Shown in pieces: positions 7,127 to 14,934 of a stretch of 33,910 nucleotides of DNA. Source of the stretch: JACPHD01 sp964526325 (GTDB lineage Bacteria; Patescibacteriota; Patescibacteriia; Patescibacteriales; GWC2-42-12). The notes beneath the pieces were generated by a model. It did not search any database, was not told the origin of the DNA, and saw only the letters and a list, made by a program, of their open reading frames with translations. How positions within the stretch are numbered: the stretch's first letter is position 1; the number at the start of each line of letters is the position of its first letter. The position numbers were made by a program, and so were the translations under genes. The stretch covers positions 1 through 33,910 of the forward strand of contig CAZGKM010000014.1 of assembly GCA_964526325.1 (NCBI GenBank), written 5' to 3'.

Positions 7127-7483
7127 TTATATGAATAATGCTGAAATAAAACCAATCGCGCCAAAAATCAAACCTATAAAAGCGCCTTTGGTCGGCAGTT
7201 GTTGAAATATTAAATAATTTAAAATCGGCTCAATTACCAAAATTGAAGTTACGGAAACCGCGCTAACTATCCAAATATTTTTAAAGCCTCTATAACCTAT
7301 TATATAGCCTGATAGCAAAATTGAACCGCCGATAAAAATGGCAATAATACTTTTAGAAAACGACTCTTGAAAAGTAAAATTTCCGGAATATATTTTAGCG
7401 CCGCTAATTTCAGCATAAATCATTACGGCTTCACCGGTAATAATTAGCGCCAAAGCCAATAATTTTATCGTAAGTGAGCTCAT
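7127..7483 (-). CDS. Small four-helix membrane protein
   Basis: A 118-residue integral membrane protein with four hydrophobic segments near residues 4-24, 43-63, 70-88 and 98-118. The spacing and the conserved acidic Glu in helices 1 and 3 resemble the small multidrug/EamA-like transporter fold, but there is no motif firm enough to name it. The start codon lies 12 bases after the dnaX stop, and the stop codon is one base before tRNA-Gln, so it appears to be the middle gene of a dnaX/membrane protein/tRNA transcript. No link with DNA replication is implied by the sequence. No Shine-Dalgarno sequence is visible. Confidence 0.65.
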   Translation of the reverse strand: MSSLTIKLLALALIITGEAVMIYAEISGAKIYSGNFTFQESFSKSIIAIFIGGSILLSGYIIGYRGFKNIWIVSAVSVTSILVIEPILNYLIFQQLPTKGAFIGLIFGAIGFISALFI

Positions 7484-7495
7484 AACGGTAAAAAC

Positions 7496-9109
7496 TTAAC
7501 TCACAATCTTCCCGCCGAAAGTTTTTAATAAATTATCAATAATATTCCCCTGCTCGCCCTGCGCCGGTTCAACCGGTTTTTTTAAATTAACCGGCTCATC
7601 CGATACCAATTTACTGGCGGCCACTTCTAAATTTTCATCAATAACCGCTTCAATCGTAACCGGAGAACCATAAACTTGATGCAAAACTTTTTCAATAATG
7701 TTTTTTATGGCTATTTCACTTACTCTATCCTTATGAAATTTATATTTAAAAGCTAGGCAAAGCTGATTGCCGCTTAGGCTTCGCGGCTGGCAGACGCGCA
7801 AAATAAATGATAAAGAATGATTGTACTGTTTGACTTTGGCTAAAACTTCATTCCATTTTTCTTGGATTTGGCTATCGGTAAAATTTATAACTTCGCCGTT
7901 GCCGGCCGGTTTATCCGCCTCTGTTTTAGCCGCGGCCGGTTGGCTCTTAATCTGGTTGAATCTTGAACCTGACGGAAAACTTTGGCTAACGCCGAGCGAA
8001 CTTCTAATAGTCGCGGCGGCGGTGCAAATATCAACTATCGCCATCTCTAAAGCTAATTGCTGGATAAAATCAGTTTTCAATTCGGATGAAACTTTTATAA
8101 ATTTATCTAAAAATTTAAGAGCTTGTTCAATTGTTAAATCCTGCGCTAATTTATTTATTTTTAATTCAAGGGTTTCGCCAAGTTCAAGCGATAATTTATT
8201 CACTAAACCCGGGCTTATTTTCATAAGCATAAGCTTGCGCAAAATTTCAATCATATCCTTGACGAATATTTTCAGATCAACGCCGTCATCCATTAGTTTA
8301 TTGATTAGCCTTATGCCACCGGCCGCGTCTTTTTTTATTAAAAATTCCAGCAAGTTTATAACTTCATTTAAATCCGAACGCGGGATTATTAAATCGGCTT
8401 CATCCTGAGTTATTTCAGCGCCGCCTATGGAAATAATTTGGCCCAGTAAGCTTTCAGCGTCGCGCATATGGCCGTCGGCATGGCGGGCAATGGCTTCTAA
8501 AATATCTTTAGCTACTTTTATTTTTTCCGCTTGGATTATGTATGTTAACTTTTTAACCGCGTCGTTAACGCCGATTCTTTTAAAATCAAAGCGCTGGCAG
8601 CGCGAGATAATCGTAGCCGGAACTTTATGCGCTTCGGTCGTGCATAAAATAAACACAACGTTAGCCGGCGGCTCTTCGATAACTTTAAGCAGCGCGTTAA
8701 AAGCCTGTGCCGAGAGCATATGCACTTCATCAATGATAAAAACTTTATATTTTGACCTTGAGGGCGCGACGCGAGCGCTCGCAATTATATTATCTCTGAC
8801 ATTATCAACACCCGTGTTTGAAGCCGCGTCAATTTCAATAATATCCAAAGCCCGCCCGGCGGTAATTTCCATACAGCTTAAGCAGGTATTGCAGGGATCG
8901 GCCGAATCTTTCTTGCGCTTTTCGCAGTTAATTGATTTAGCGAACACTCTGGCTAAAGTGGTTTTACCGACGGCCCGCGGACCGCAAAAAAGATAAGCAT
9001 GAGCGATTTTGCCCGTCTTTATTTCCTGCTCTAAAGTAATTTTTATGTGATTTTGGCCGACAACTTCGGTAAAATTCTGCGGCCTGTATTTTCTATATAA
9101 GGTTGACAT
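7496..9109 (-). CDS. dnaX: DNA polymerase III subunit gamma/tau
   Basis: A 537-residue clamp-loader ATPase that opens the sliding clamp onto primed DNA. I chose the start MSTLYRKYRP at 9109, the family's conserved N-terminus; the 25 residues upstream of it are non-conserved. Walker A is G43-P-R-A-V-G-K-T-T51, with Ala where most relatives have Gly. The zinc module is C62, C73, C76, C79. The Walker B/DEAx-like box is D127-E-V-H130, and the SRC arginine finger is at 169-171. Residues about 180-370 are the lid and collar domains. A low-complexity linker and a C-terminal tau-like domain follow (WNEVLAKVKQYNHSLSFIL...). No slippery heptamer stood out, so a separate gamma product is not evident. 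AT-rich repeats occupy its upstream region. Confidence 0.96.
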   Translation of the reverse strand: MSTLYRKYRPQNFTEVVGQNHIKITLEQEIKTGKIAHAYLFCGPRAVGKTTLARVFAKSINCEKRKKDSADPCNTCLSCMEITAGRALDIIEIDAASNTGVDNVRDNIIASARVAPSRSKYKVFIIDEVHMLSAQAFNALLKVIEEPPANVVFILCTTEAHKVPATIISRCQRFDFKRIGVNDAVKKLTYIIQAEKIKVAKDILEAIARHADGHMRDAESLLGQIISIGGAEITQDEADLIIPRSDLNEVINLLEFLIKKDAAGGIRLINKLMDDGVDLKIFVKDMIEILRKLMLMKISPGLVNKLSLELGETLELKINKLAQDLTIEQALKFLDKFIKVSSELKTDFIQQLALEMAIVDICTAAATIRSSLGVSQSFPSGSRFNQIKSQPAAAKTEADKPAGNGEVINFTDSQIQEKWNEVLAKVKQYNHSLSFILRVCQPRSLSGNQLCLAFKYKFHKDRVSEIAIKNIIEKVLHQVYGSPVTIEAVIDENLEVAASKLVSDEPVNLKKPVEPAQGEQGNIIDNLLKTFGGKIVS

Positions 9110-9189
9110 AATTTCTATTTTAACTGACTTTGATAAAAAGGCAAGTTTTAATGATTTTGCCAAATAAAAATTTTCAATACCCAATTACC

Positions 9190-9275
9190 AATTTTCAATG
9201 AATTTTCAATTATTAAATTTAAAAATTGAAAATTAAAATATTTTTTGAAAATTGAAAATTGAAAATTGAAAATTA
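9190..9275. repeat. AT-rich tandem and inverted repeats upstream of dnaX
   Basis: Four tandem TTGAAAA heptamers occupy 9245-9274. The block at 9190-9210 contains the complement (AATTTTCAA) twice, so the whole can fold into a long AT hairpin. The block lies between the dnaX start and the end of the 221-residue gene. No promoter is clear within it. Confidence 0.7.
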
Positions 9276-9328
9276 TCAATTTAAACTATAAAATATATAA
9301 ATTATTTTCAGAACAACTAAAATTTATT

Positions 9329-9994
9329 TTATTCTTTCTTCCTGACAACATTCTCCACCGCCGCCCATTTAGACTCGCCGTTTTTCGGCACGAGTATAAC
9401 GACTTCGTCTCCGCTTTCGCCTTTATAATAAGTCACGCTGGCGGTTAAGAGCCGCCATTTTTTACCGTCGGCAAAAGCAAAATATTCTCCGCCTTGCGAG
9501 CGTTCTAAAGCGCCGACTACGCGGGCTCGTTCAATCGGCCCGATTTGCTTATAAACGAAAGTGCCGGTAGCGGTTATGGTGAGTTTTAGAATATCGCCTT
9601 CAACAAGCTTTGACTTTGAAGCGTAATTGGCCGGCACACTGTATTGCTTGCCGTCCGGGCCAATCATATTTTCTCCGTCAAACACGCCTTCAATAATACG
9701 GGCTTCGCCCAAGCTTTCTTCGCCAGACTCGAAATTTTCATCGCTTATCTGGGCAATGCCGATAGCCGCCTCATCTTCAGGAAATAAATTTCCGGATAAT
9801 AGCTGGATTAAGCGCTCGTTATTTTCCTTAATGTTTATGAGGAGTTTTTTAGCCAAAACCATTTTTGACTTAGCTATGCTGATATTTTCTTCTTTAATTG
9901 GCCTTTTAGACGTTTCTGCATTTAAATATTCTTTAATTTCGCCTTCATTTTCCATAGCCAAATCATCATTTGTTTTTTTATTTTGGTTTAACAT
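9329..9994 (-). CDS. Conserved hypothetical protein, helical plus beta-barrel-like
   Basis: A 221-residue soluble protein. Residues 1-70 are charged and helical, with likely coiled coil around IAKSKMVLAKKLLINIKEN. Residues 100-215 are beta-rich: EGVFDGENMIGPDGKQYSVPANYASKSKLVEGDILKL, then GTFVYKQIGPIER, and a C-terminal YYKGESGDEVVILVPK. The second part reads like a small barrel (OB- or S1-like turns such as VEGDILKLTI), suggesting nucleic-acid or protein binding. I cannot name a family. It has its own promoter (10063-10091) and a leader with folded structure (10009-10053), unusual here and pointing to regulated expression. Met14 is an alternative start. Confidence 0.65.
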   Translation of the reverse strand: MLNQNKKTNDDLAMENEGEIKEYLNAETSKRPIKEENISIAKSKMVLAKKLLINIKENNERLIQLLSGNLFPEDEAAIGIAQISDENFESGEESLGEARIIEGVFDGENMIGPDGKQYSVPANYASKSKLVEGDILKLTITATGTFVYKQIGPIERARVVGALERSQGGEYFAFADGKKWRLLTASVTYYKGESGDEVVILVPKNGESKWAAVENVVRKKE

Positions 9995-10008
9995 ATATTT
10001 TTGTTTTT

Positions 10009-10053
10009 ACCCCTGTTAACTAGGCTTTGCCTCCCGCAGGGATTTTACGGGGT
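10009..10053 (-). promoter_or_regulatory. Folded leader, possible three-way junction
   Basis: Read on the minus strand, ACCCC pairs with GGGGT at the ends. Inside, CCC-TGC-GGG and GGC-AAA-GCC form two small arms, leaving TAGTTAACA unpaired. It falls between the predicted transcription start and the 221-residue start codon. It may be a regulatory leader, or a copy of a palindromic repeat family. Confidence 0.4.
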
Positions 10054-10062
10054 GAAGTTTTA

Positions 10063-10091
10063 ATTATACTAATTTTAACTAAAACAATCAA
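10063..10091 (-). promoter_or_regulatory. Promoter of the 221-residue gene
   Basis: On the minus strand TTGATT (10086-10091), a 17-base spacer and a perfect TATAAT (10063-10068). The leader to the start codon is about 60 bases. Confidence 0.65.
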
Positions 10092-10104
10092 TTTTGTAAA
10101 GCCA

Positions 10105-12648
10105 TTATAATTTTTTCGCCCGGTTCATGATTTCCGCCTCAATTATGCTCCTGTCTTGCCCATATTTAAGCCGGGACAGCGATTTTATTTTAGCGGCCGA
10201 ATCTTCCCTCTTGATTCCGGGCAAAGGCCAGATCGTTGACATGGAAAAAGGCCTGGTCGCCGTATTATCTATCAATAATTTTACATAAGCTGTGAATTTT
10301 TCAATATTAATCAAATCATATTGATTAAACACTGGCGCGAATTCTTTTGCCATGGTTTCGGCGTCTTCCGAGCCGATTTTAAATAACAGCCAAGTACCGA
10401 CGTTGCCGAAGACCGCATTTTTTATGGAAGTGTCTTGATTTTTTACCAGCTGGCCAAGATATTGGTGCGCGATTATCAGATTCAAATTATATTTTCTGGC
10501 TTCGCTTAAAATGGAATTAATTGAATCGGTGGTAAAATTCTGAAATTCGTCAATGTATAAATAAAAATCAACTCTTTTTTCTTGCGGCATATCGGTACGG
10601 CTTAAAGCCGACATTAAAATTTTTCCTACGAGTATCATGCCTAATAAATGGGCGTTCATTTCGCCGATTAAACCCTTGGATAAATCCACCAATAAAATTT
10701 TCTTTGTATCCATAACGTCCCGCAAATTAAACGAACTTTTCTGCTGGGCGATTATCGGCCGCATGGTATCGTTGGAAATAAACGAAGTTAATTTTGAAGT
10801 TATATACGGTACGACATTGGCTAAAGCCGCTTCTCCGCCGGCTTTTTCCGCTTCCTTTCGCCAAAAATCAACTACGGTTGGATCTTTGCATTTTTCTAAT
10901 TTCATTTTTCTGAATTCCGGGTCGGCTAATACTTTCGGTATTTCCATTAAAGTTGAACCGCTGGCCGGATCGCTCATAACTAAGAGCATAGCGTTTCTTA
11001 TATATTGCTCAAAAATCGGACCGCCGGTCGCTTTCAAGTCGTATAATTTATCAAAAATTTTTATCATTTCATTAATGACAAAAGTTTTTTGCTCCGGATA
11101 TCTGGGATCAAATTCCAATAAATTTAAAGCTAAGGGCCGTTCGGTATCGGCCGGCGCGAATAAAATTACGTCTTCGGCGCGTTCCGGCGGAACGCGGTTT
11201 ATTATGTCATTAATCAAATCTCCATGAGGATCAATAACGCAAACTCCTTCGCCATTAGAAATATCTTGAATTGCCATAGAAGCGAGCAAAACCGATTTAC
11301 CCACGCCTGATTTACCGATTACATAAGTATGCCGCCGCCTGTCTTCACGCTTCATTTTTATTTCAGTGGTTACGGCCCGATAATTATTTTTCCCCAAAAT
11401 TATTCCTTCGCCGGGAATGTTAGAGGGCGCAGACGAATATTTAGCCATTAGCCACTGGATATTAGGCGTTTCCGCACTGGCTAACGGAGGATGATAAAGC
11501 GAGGCCAGCTCTTCGGTATTTAAAATAAAGCCCATATTCGGCTTAAAGCGCCGATAAATAAAATCTCTAATTAAATATTTCTGAATTAAATTATTGTAAA
11601 AAGAAATTTTATTGGTAAAAACATTACCATACTGATAATAATTATATTGGCTAAAAACGCTGATCATGTTATTTAAAAAAACTTTGGCTCGAGGCAAATC
11701 TCTGGCGCTGGCTACAAGCCTTATATTAACATCAAGGCCGGCTTTGGAATTTTTTTCTTCAATTAATTTTAAGACTTCCTGCTCCATGGCCGTTAAACGA
11801 TTTTCTTTTTCAATTTTTTTATCATTAGCTCCGGTCGGCTTAGCCGCGGCGACTAAATCTCCGAAAAACATTAATATTTTAGAAAATGTATTTATTTTTA
11901 AAGCTTCCGATAATTTTCTGCCTTGGTTAACCGATGACACTACCTTGTTAACTTTATTATGCCAGCCGGGCTTAGAGCTTCTGACTACATATTGTATAGC
12001 CAGACTTTCTTCTTCGCCTAGCTTTGACATGGCATTAACCAAAGAATTCAAAGGGTCAACTTCCATTTTATTATAAGTTTTTAAAGGAAAAATAAAACTG
12101 CGCCTGGTCTTAATAAAGCCGGCAACCGTTTTTCCGCGACTGCTGAAAATATTATAATCATAAGACTCTTCTAAAACCGCTTCCGGGTAATAAGCTTGAA
12201 TTTGCTGTTCAAGATAGCGTCCCATATCGCGAGGGGCAACAACGTAAAAAGAAATGTATTTGTGATTAGCCACAATTTCAAAAGAAAAATGATCGTTTCT
12301 GCCAAAAAGCCAAGAAAAATTCTTATGCCATTCCTGGGCTTTAAGGCCGCCGATAGCTTTAAAAATAGTTTCGCCTCTGGAAATTTCTTCACGCAAATAC
12401 TGGAGATAATTTTGGGTATTTTGCTGTTCTTTTTCGTTTGGCTTTTCCTTGGGTACGCGCAACAGATAAATTACATGGTCGTGATATTTTGAATTCAAAG
12501 CCAAGAATAAAATAATTTTTCTTATAATTAAAAATATAACAATAAAAAAAACAGCCGCTATTAAATAAACCAGCCAGCCGTCAATATTGATTTGCAAGCT
12601 TATATCATTAATAATTTGAGTATTTTGCCCGGAGATTCCGTAATCCAT
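10105..12648 (-). CDS. VirD4/HerA-like membrane ATPase
   Basis: An 847-residue P-loop ATPase of the conjugative coupling-protein (VirD4/TraG/TraD, HerA-FtsK superfamily) type, which moves DNA or protein through or at a membrane. One N-terminal membrane helix lies near residues 27-47. The region 60-430 is a long cytosolic domain without an obvious motif. Walker A is G445-K-S-G-V-G-K-S452, followed by VCVIDPHGDL. Walker B is LYIDEF near residue 696, and ...AHQYLGQL follows. These are the TraG/TraM-recognition-like hallmarks (an Asp-Glu box and a later Gln). No relaxase, VirB4 or pilus gene is in the window, so it need not be a conjugation system. An orphan CPR type-IV-secretion-like ATPase is the best description. 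It ends 110 bases before the 221-residue gene and follows a 165-residue partner on the same strand. Confidence 0.85.
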   Translation of the reverse strand: MDYGISGQNTQIINDISLQINIDGWLVYLIAAVFFIVIFLIIRKIILFLALNSKYHDHVIYLLRVPKEKPNEKEQQNTQNYLQYLREEISRGETIFKAIGGLKAQEWHKNFSWLFGRNDHFSFEIVANHKYISFYVVAPRDMGRYLEQQIQAYYPEAVLEESYDYNIFSSRGKTVAGFIKTRRSFIFPLKTYNKMEVDPLNSLVNAMSKLGEEESLAIQYVVRSSKPGWHNKVNKVVSSVNQGRKLSEALKINTFSKILMFFGDLVAAAKPTGANDKKIEKENRLTAMEQEVLKLIEEKNSKAGLDVNIRLVASARDLPRAKVFLNNMISVFSQYNYYQYGNVFTNKISFYNNLIQKYLIRDFIYRRFKPNMGFILNTEELASLYHPPLASAETPNIQWLMAKYSSAPSNIPGEGIILGKNNYRAVTTEIKMKREDRRRHTYVIGKSGVGKSVLLASMAIQDISNGEGVCVIDPHGDLINDIINRVPPERAEDVILFAPADTERPLALNLLEFDPRYPEQKTFVINEMIKIFDKLYDLKATGGPIFEQYIRNAMLLVMSDPASGSTLMEIPKVLADPEFRKMKLEKCKDPTVVDFWRKEAEKAGGEAALANVVPYITSKLTSFISNDTMRPIIAQQKSSFNLRDVMDTKKILLVDLSKGLIGEMNAHLLGMILVGKILMSALSRTDMPQEKRVDFYLYIDEFQNFTTDSINSILSEARKYNLNLIIAHQYLGQLVKNQDTSIKNAVFGNVGTWLLFKIGSEDAETMAKEFAPVFNQYDLINIEKFTAYVKLLIDNTATRPFSMSTIWPLPGIKREDSAAKIKSLSRLKYGQDRSIIEAEIMNRAKKL

Positions 12649-12683
12649 AAAAGTTGTCTGTCATTGCGATGATCACTATAGTA

Positions 12684-12780
12684 TTGTCATTCTGGAGGGA
12701 GTGCCAGCGACCGATAGAATCTCGTCGAGATCCTATCGCTCCACTCCACCAGCTGGCGGAGTTTCGCTCCAGGATGACAA
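12684..12780. repeat. 97-bp GC-rich palindromic intergenic element
   Basis: The ends TTGTCATTCTGGAG (12684-12697) and CTCCAGGATGACAA (12767-12780) are inverted with one mismatch. Inside lies a second hairpin, GATAGAATCTC/GAGATCCTATC (12713-12737). The GC content is well above that of its surroundings. This resembles the dispersed palindromes beginning GTCATTCTG seen in several bacterial groups. It separates the 165-residue gene from the VirD4-like gene. A TATAAT at 12788-12793 (minus strand) could start the ATPase transcript through it. Confidence 0.75.
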
Positions 12781-12821
12781 ATAAGAAATTATACCCCTCG
12801 CAATTAACTAATGGGAATTAT

Positions 12822-13319
12822 TTATTTTAACTTTATAATTTCATCTGCCTTAATTTTAGCTTCTTGCTCTAAAAAATATTTATTAACGCCCGGTATTAAC
12901 ATCAGCCATTTTTTAATTAACTTGATAATTTCGCCGATATTTATTTTAGCCTTGGTTAAAAGCTGGCTGATTTTTTTAGCGGTTTCTTCTCCGGCCTTTT
13001 TAAACTCACGGCGTTTCTGTGGTGTTAAACTTAAATAAATTTCCGACATGCCTTCAACTAAAATATTTTCTACCTGCTTTTGCTGTTTGGAAGTTGGCGC
13101 GATAATGCCGGCCACCGGTCCGATAACGGACGTTGGCGCAGTATTTTCGGCCTGATCAATTTCACTGATTAATTTTTCTTTAACTTCTTTTAAGTTTTCT
13201 ATTTTTTTGCCGATATTTATACTCTCCGGTTTTTGTTTTAAATTTTCTTTTTCGGCTGAAGATTTTTCATTTGTCGGCAATGGTTTTTCTGTCGCTGTTT
13301 CCGATTTAACATCCACCAT
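12822..13319 (-). CDS. Conserved hypothetical partner of the VirD4-like ATPase
   Basis: A 165-residue hydrophilic protein without a signal peptide or clear membrane helix. Residues 1-40 are disordered (Lys/Glu/Ser-rich). Residues 40-60 are helical (KIENLKEVKEKLISEIDQAE). The C-terminal half is a helical domain with TPQKRREFKKAGEETAKKI and a strongly patterned ending, IPGVNKYFLEQEAKIKADEI. I do not recognise a family. It precedes the ATPase on the same strand, separated by the palindromic element, and this pairing suggests a common process, perhaps as a cytosolic adaptor; that is inference. An extended -10 promoter lies upstream at 13354-13362. Confidence 0.6.
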   Translation of the reverse strand: MVDVKSETATEKPLPTNEKSSAEKENLKQKPESINIGKKIENLKEVKEKLISEIDQAENTAPTSVIGPVAGIIAPTSKQQKQVENILVEGMSEIYLSLTPQKRREFKKAGEETAKKISQLLTKAKINIGEIIKLIKKWLMLIPGVNKYFLEQEAKIKADEIIKLK

Positions 13320-13353
13320 AAAATTAATAATATATTTATTCTTATTGTCATTT

Positions 13354-13362
13354 ATTATACCA
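13354..13362 (-). promoter_or_regulatory. Extended -10 promoter of the 165-residue gene
   Basis: The minus strand reads TGG-TATAAT, a perfect extended -10, about 35 bases upstream of the start codon at 13319. The -35 is weak (TTTATT). Confidence 0.6.
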
Positions 13363-13435
13363 TAAATAGCCTAAATAATAAAAATATTTAATTCCGGCAG
13401 GCAAATATTATCCTAAATTATTAAAATATAAATTC

Positions 13436-13463
13436 TTGACAAATAAAAATACTATGATAAATT
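13436..13463 (+). promoter_or_regulatory. Promoter of the candidate structured RNA
   Basis: A perfect TTGACA (13436-13441), a 16-base spacer and TAAATT (13458-13463) with an extended -10 (TGA at 13455-13457). The predicted start is near 13470, right at the first helix of the RNA. Confidence 0.65.
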
Positions 13464-13469
13464 TAAAAT

Positions 13470-13776
13470 AATCATGGGCGAGATAATCGGATGCCCGTGT
13501 ACGATCTCCCTTTTTATGGGATTTGCGGAGTAACTCCCGGGATCTGCAGATTCACAAATTGCGTAACTATAATCGCATAAAATTGTAATAAATTATGGGC
13601 CGGATACTAATAAGCCCGGGTATATATCCGACCCAGCTCTTTTCAACCCTTAGCATGCCGGCTTTTTCTGCTTCATATATTTATAAAGCAAAAAGGGAAA
13701 GCGACACGCCGTTCCACACCCCTCCTCCCAATTTAATCTTTTATAACAAAAAGAATAAATTCGGGAGGATTTTTTT
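13470..13776 (+). ncRNA. Candidate structured non-coding RNA, about 300 nt
   Basis: A free-standing transcription unit with a promoter before it, an intrinsic terminator after it, no convincing reading frame, and many complementary segments. GGGC (13476-13479) can pair with GCCC (13493-13496). The GAGAT between them (13480-13484) can pair with ATCTC (13504-13508), an H-type pseudoknot or an alternative helix. Further helices are CCC/GGG near 13508-13520, GGAG/ACTCC near 13526-13537, and a GGGcCGGATA/TATCCGaCCC stem at about 13597-13634. There is also a CTTTTT..GCTT/AAAGCAAAAAG hairpin at about 13661-13695. It lacks the hallmark sequences of RNase P RNA, tmRNA and SRP RNA. A 6S-like closing helix is not evident. 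The GC content is higher than that of flanking DNA, as expected of structured RNA in an AT-rich genome. The helices were found by eye. Confidence 0.55.
13723..13776 (+). terminator. Intrinsic terminator of the structured RNA
   Basis: The stem TCCTCCC (13723-13729) pairs with GGGAGGA (13763-13769), extended by AATTT/AAATT and an imperfect A/T helix. It is followed by seven T (13770-13776), which gives the direction of transcription. Confidence 0.85.
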
Positions 13777-13863
13777 ATTCTTCATAATCCATTAAATCCA
13801 ACAGTTAAAAATAAATACACTAATTTAAAATTTATTGTTTCTATTTTTATAAAACAAAAATTA

Positions 13864-13872
13864 TGTTATAAT
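13864..13872 (+). promoter_or_regulatory. Extended -10 promoter of the CorA-like gene
   Basis: TGT-TATAAT is a perfect extended -10, placed 30 bases before the start codon at 13903. There is no good -35. Confidence 0.6.
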
Positions 13873-13902
13873 ATAAACAATTAAAAATCTAATAACATTA
13901 CC

Positions 13903-14895
13903 ATGTCAAACTTCAAAAAAATTTCTAAAAACATACAGCAAGTTACTATCGCCAATCCGCAAAAAACCAATTATATTGACTGGATAAATATTGATAACGC
14001 GGGTAAAGCGGAAATTGAATTCTTGAGAAAAAAATATAATTTTAAATTGTCGCAGCTAGCGGCCTCTTCGGCTAAATCCAACTCCCAAAGGCCGATTATC
14101 GCCCGTGAAGCGAATTATATATTCATGATTTTGCATTTTCCCGCCATAACAAATCCTTCAGCTGATAAAAAAGAAAATAACGACCGAATTGTGCCTACTG
14201 AAATTGAATTTTTTATCGGCCATGGCTTTTTAATAACCATACCGAGCGGTCCGGTTGAACCGCTTAATGAACTTTTTAATTTATGCAAAAAGGACTCACG
14301 CTCGCTTTTATCTTATGAATTTGAATCTTCGTCTATTTTACTTTATGAAATTTTAAATAAAATGCTTAAATACAGCTATGTGCTTTTAGATAATAACAGC
14401 ATCGCCATAAGCCATGCCGAACAAATAGTTTTAAGCGAGGACCAAAAAAAATCAGCCACCTCAATTTTAAACCTTAGACACAATCTGATTAATACCCGTA
14501 AAATCATGCAAAACCATAAAAATATTATTAAACAGCTGATGGCTATGGAATCCAGTATTATAACCAAAGAAGATCTGAAAAAATATTATGGAGATTTGCT
14601 TTATCAAATAAAAAATATTTGGGAAACTTTGGAGAACCAGCGTGAAATGGTTGAAGTATTACATGATTCTTATGAATCAATATCAAATTATCATTTGGGC
14701 AATGTGATGAAAATATTAACAATCTTCTACGTAACTTTTTCTTCCTTGGCTTTAATCGCCGCTATTTTCAGCATAAAAGCCGACCGAGGCATGCCATTCA
14801 TTAACTATCAAAACAGCTTTTGGATAATTTTAGGCATTATGGGACTGGTCGGTCTGGCTATGCTCCTACTATTTAAAAAGAAAAAATGGCTGTAA
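13903..14895 (+). CDS. CorA-like divalent metal transporter lacking GMN
   Basis: A 330-residue protein with CorA family layout. There is a soluble alpha/beta N-terminal domain (about 1-150) and a long helical stalk (150-265) containing RHNLINTRKIMQNHK and ENQREMVEVLHDSYES. Two C-terminal membrane helices follow (about 270-290 and 305-323), then a basic tail KKKKWL. CorA proteins carry Mg2+, Co2+ or Ni2+ as pentamers, and the loop between the helices normally holds YGMN, which selects the hydrated ion. Here the loop reads FSIKADRGMPFINY: the usual position has SIK, and the later GMP is not a GMN. It could be a divergent transporter or a gated membrane sensor. It is transcribed alone, with an extended -10 upstream and a terminator at 14935. 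Confidence 0.85.
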   Translation: MSNFKKISKNIQQVTIANPQKTNYIDWINIDNAGKAEIEFLRKKYNFKLSQLAASSAKSNSQRPIIAREANYIFMILHFPAITNPSADKKENNDRIVPTEIEFFIGHGFLITIPSGPVEPLNELFNLCKKDSRSLLSYEFESSSILLYEILNKMLKYSYVLLDNNSIAISHAEQIVLSEDQKKSATSILNLRHNLINTRKIMQNHKNIIKQLMAMESSIITKEDLKKYYGDLLYQIKNIWETLENQREMVEVLHDSYESISNYHLGNVMKILTIFYVTFSSLALIAAIFSIKADRGMPFINYQNSFWIILGIMGLVGLAMLLLFKKKKWL

Positions 14896-14934
14896 TTTTC
14901 AACTCGCATTTCTCAACTAATATTTCATAACTTA

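Noticed and set aside
7821..8996. Two long frames antisense to dnaX (195 and 189 codons)
   Set aside because: They are shadows of the strongly conserved dnaX frame on the other strand and show no motif or ribosome-binding site.
9190..9275. TTGAAAA repeats as a replication origin or CRISPR
   Set aside because: There are only four heptamers and no DnaA-box cluster (TTATCCACA) or origin-linked genes; a low-complexity intergenic tract is enough.
10637..12492. Several frames antisense to the VirD4-like ATPase
   Set aside because: They are shadows of a long coding gene; none has a start signal or recognisable domain.
13470..13776. RNase P RNA, tmRNA, SRP RNA or 6S RNA as identity of the RNA
   Set aside because: The GAGGAAAGTCC block, a tRNA-like CCA end, the GGAAG/GCAG loop and a long closing helix with a central bubble were looked for and not seen on either strand. 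A covariance search would be decisive.
13595..13795. A 66-codon frame inside the structured RNA
   Set aside because: It has no ribosome-binding site, runs into the terminator T tract, and its peptide has no recognisable pattern. Helices of the RNA explain the sequence better.
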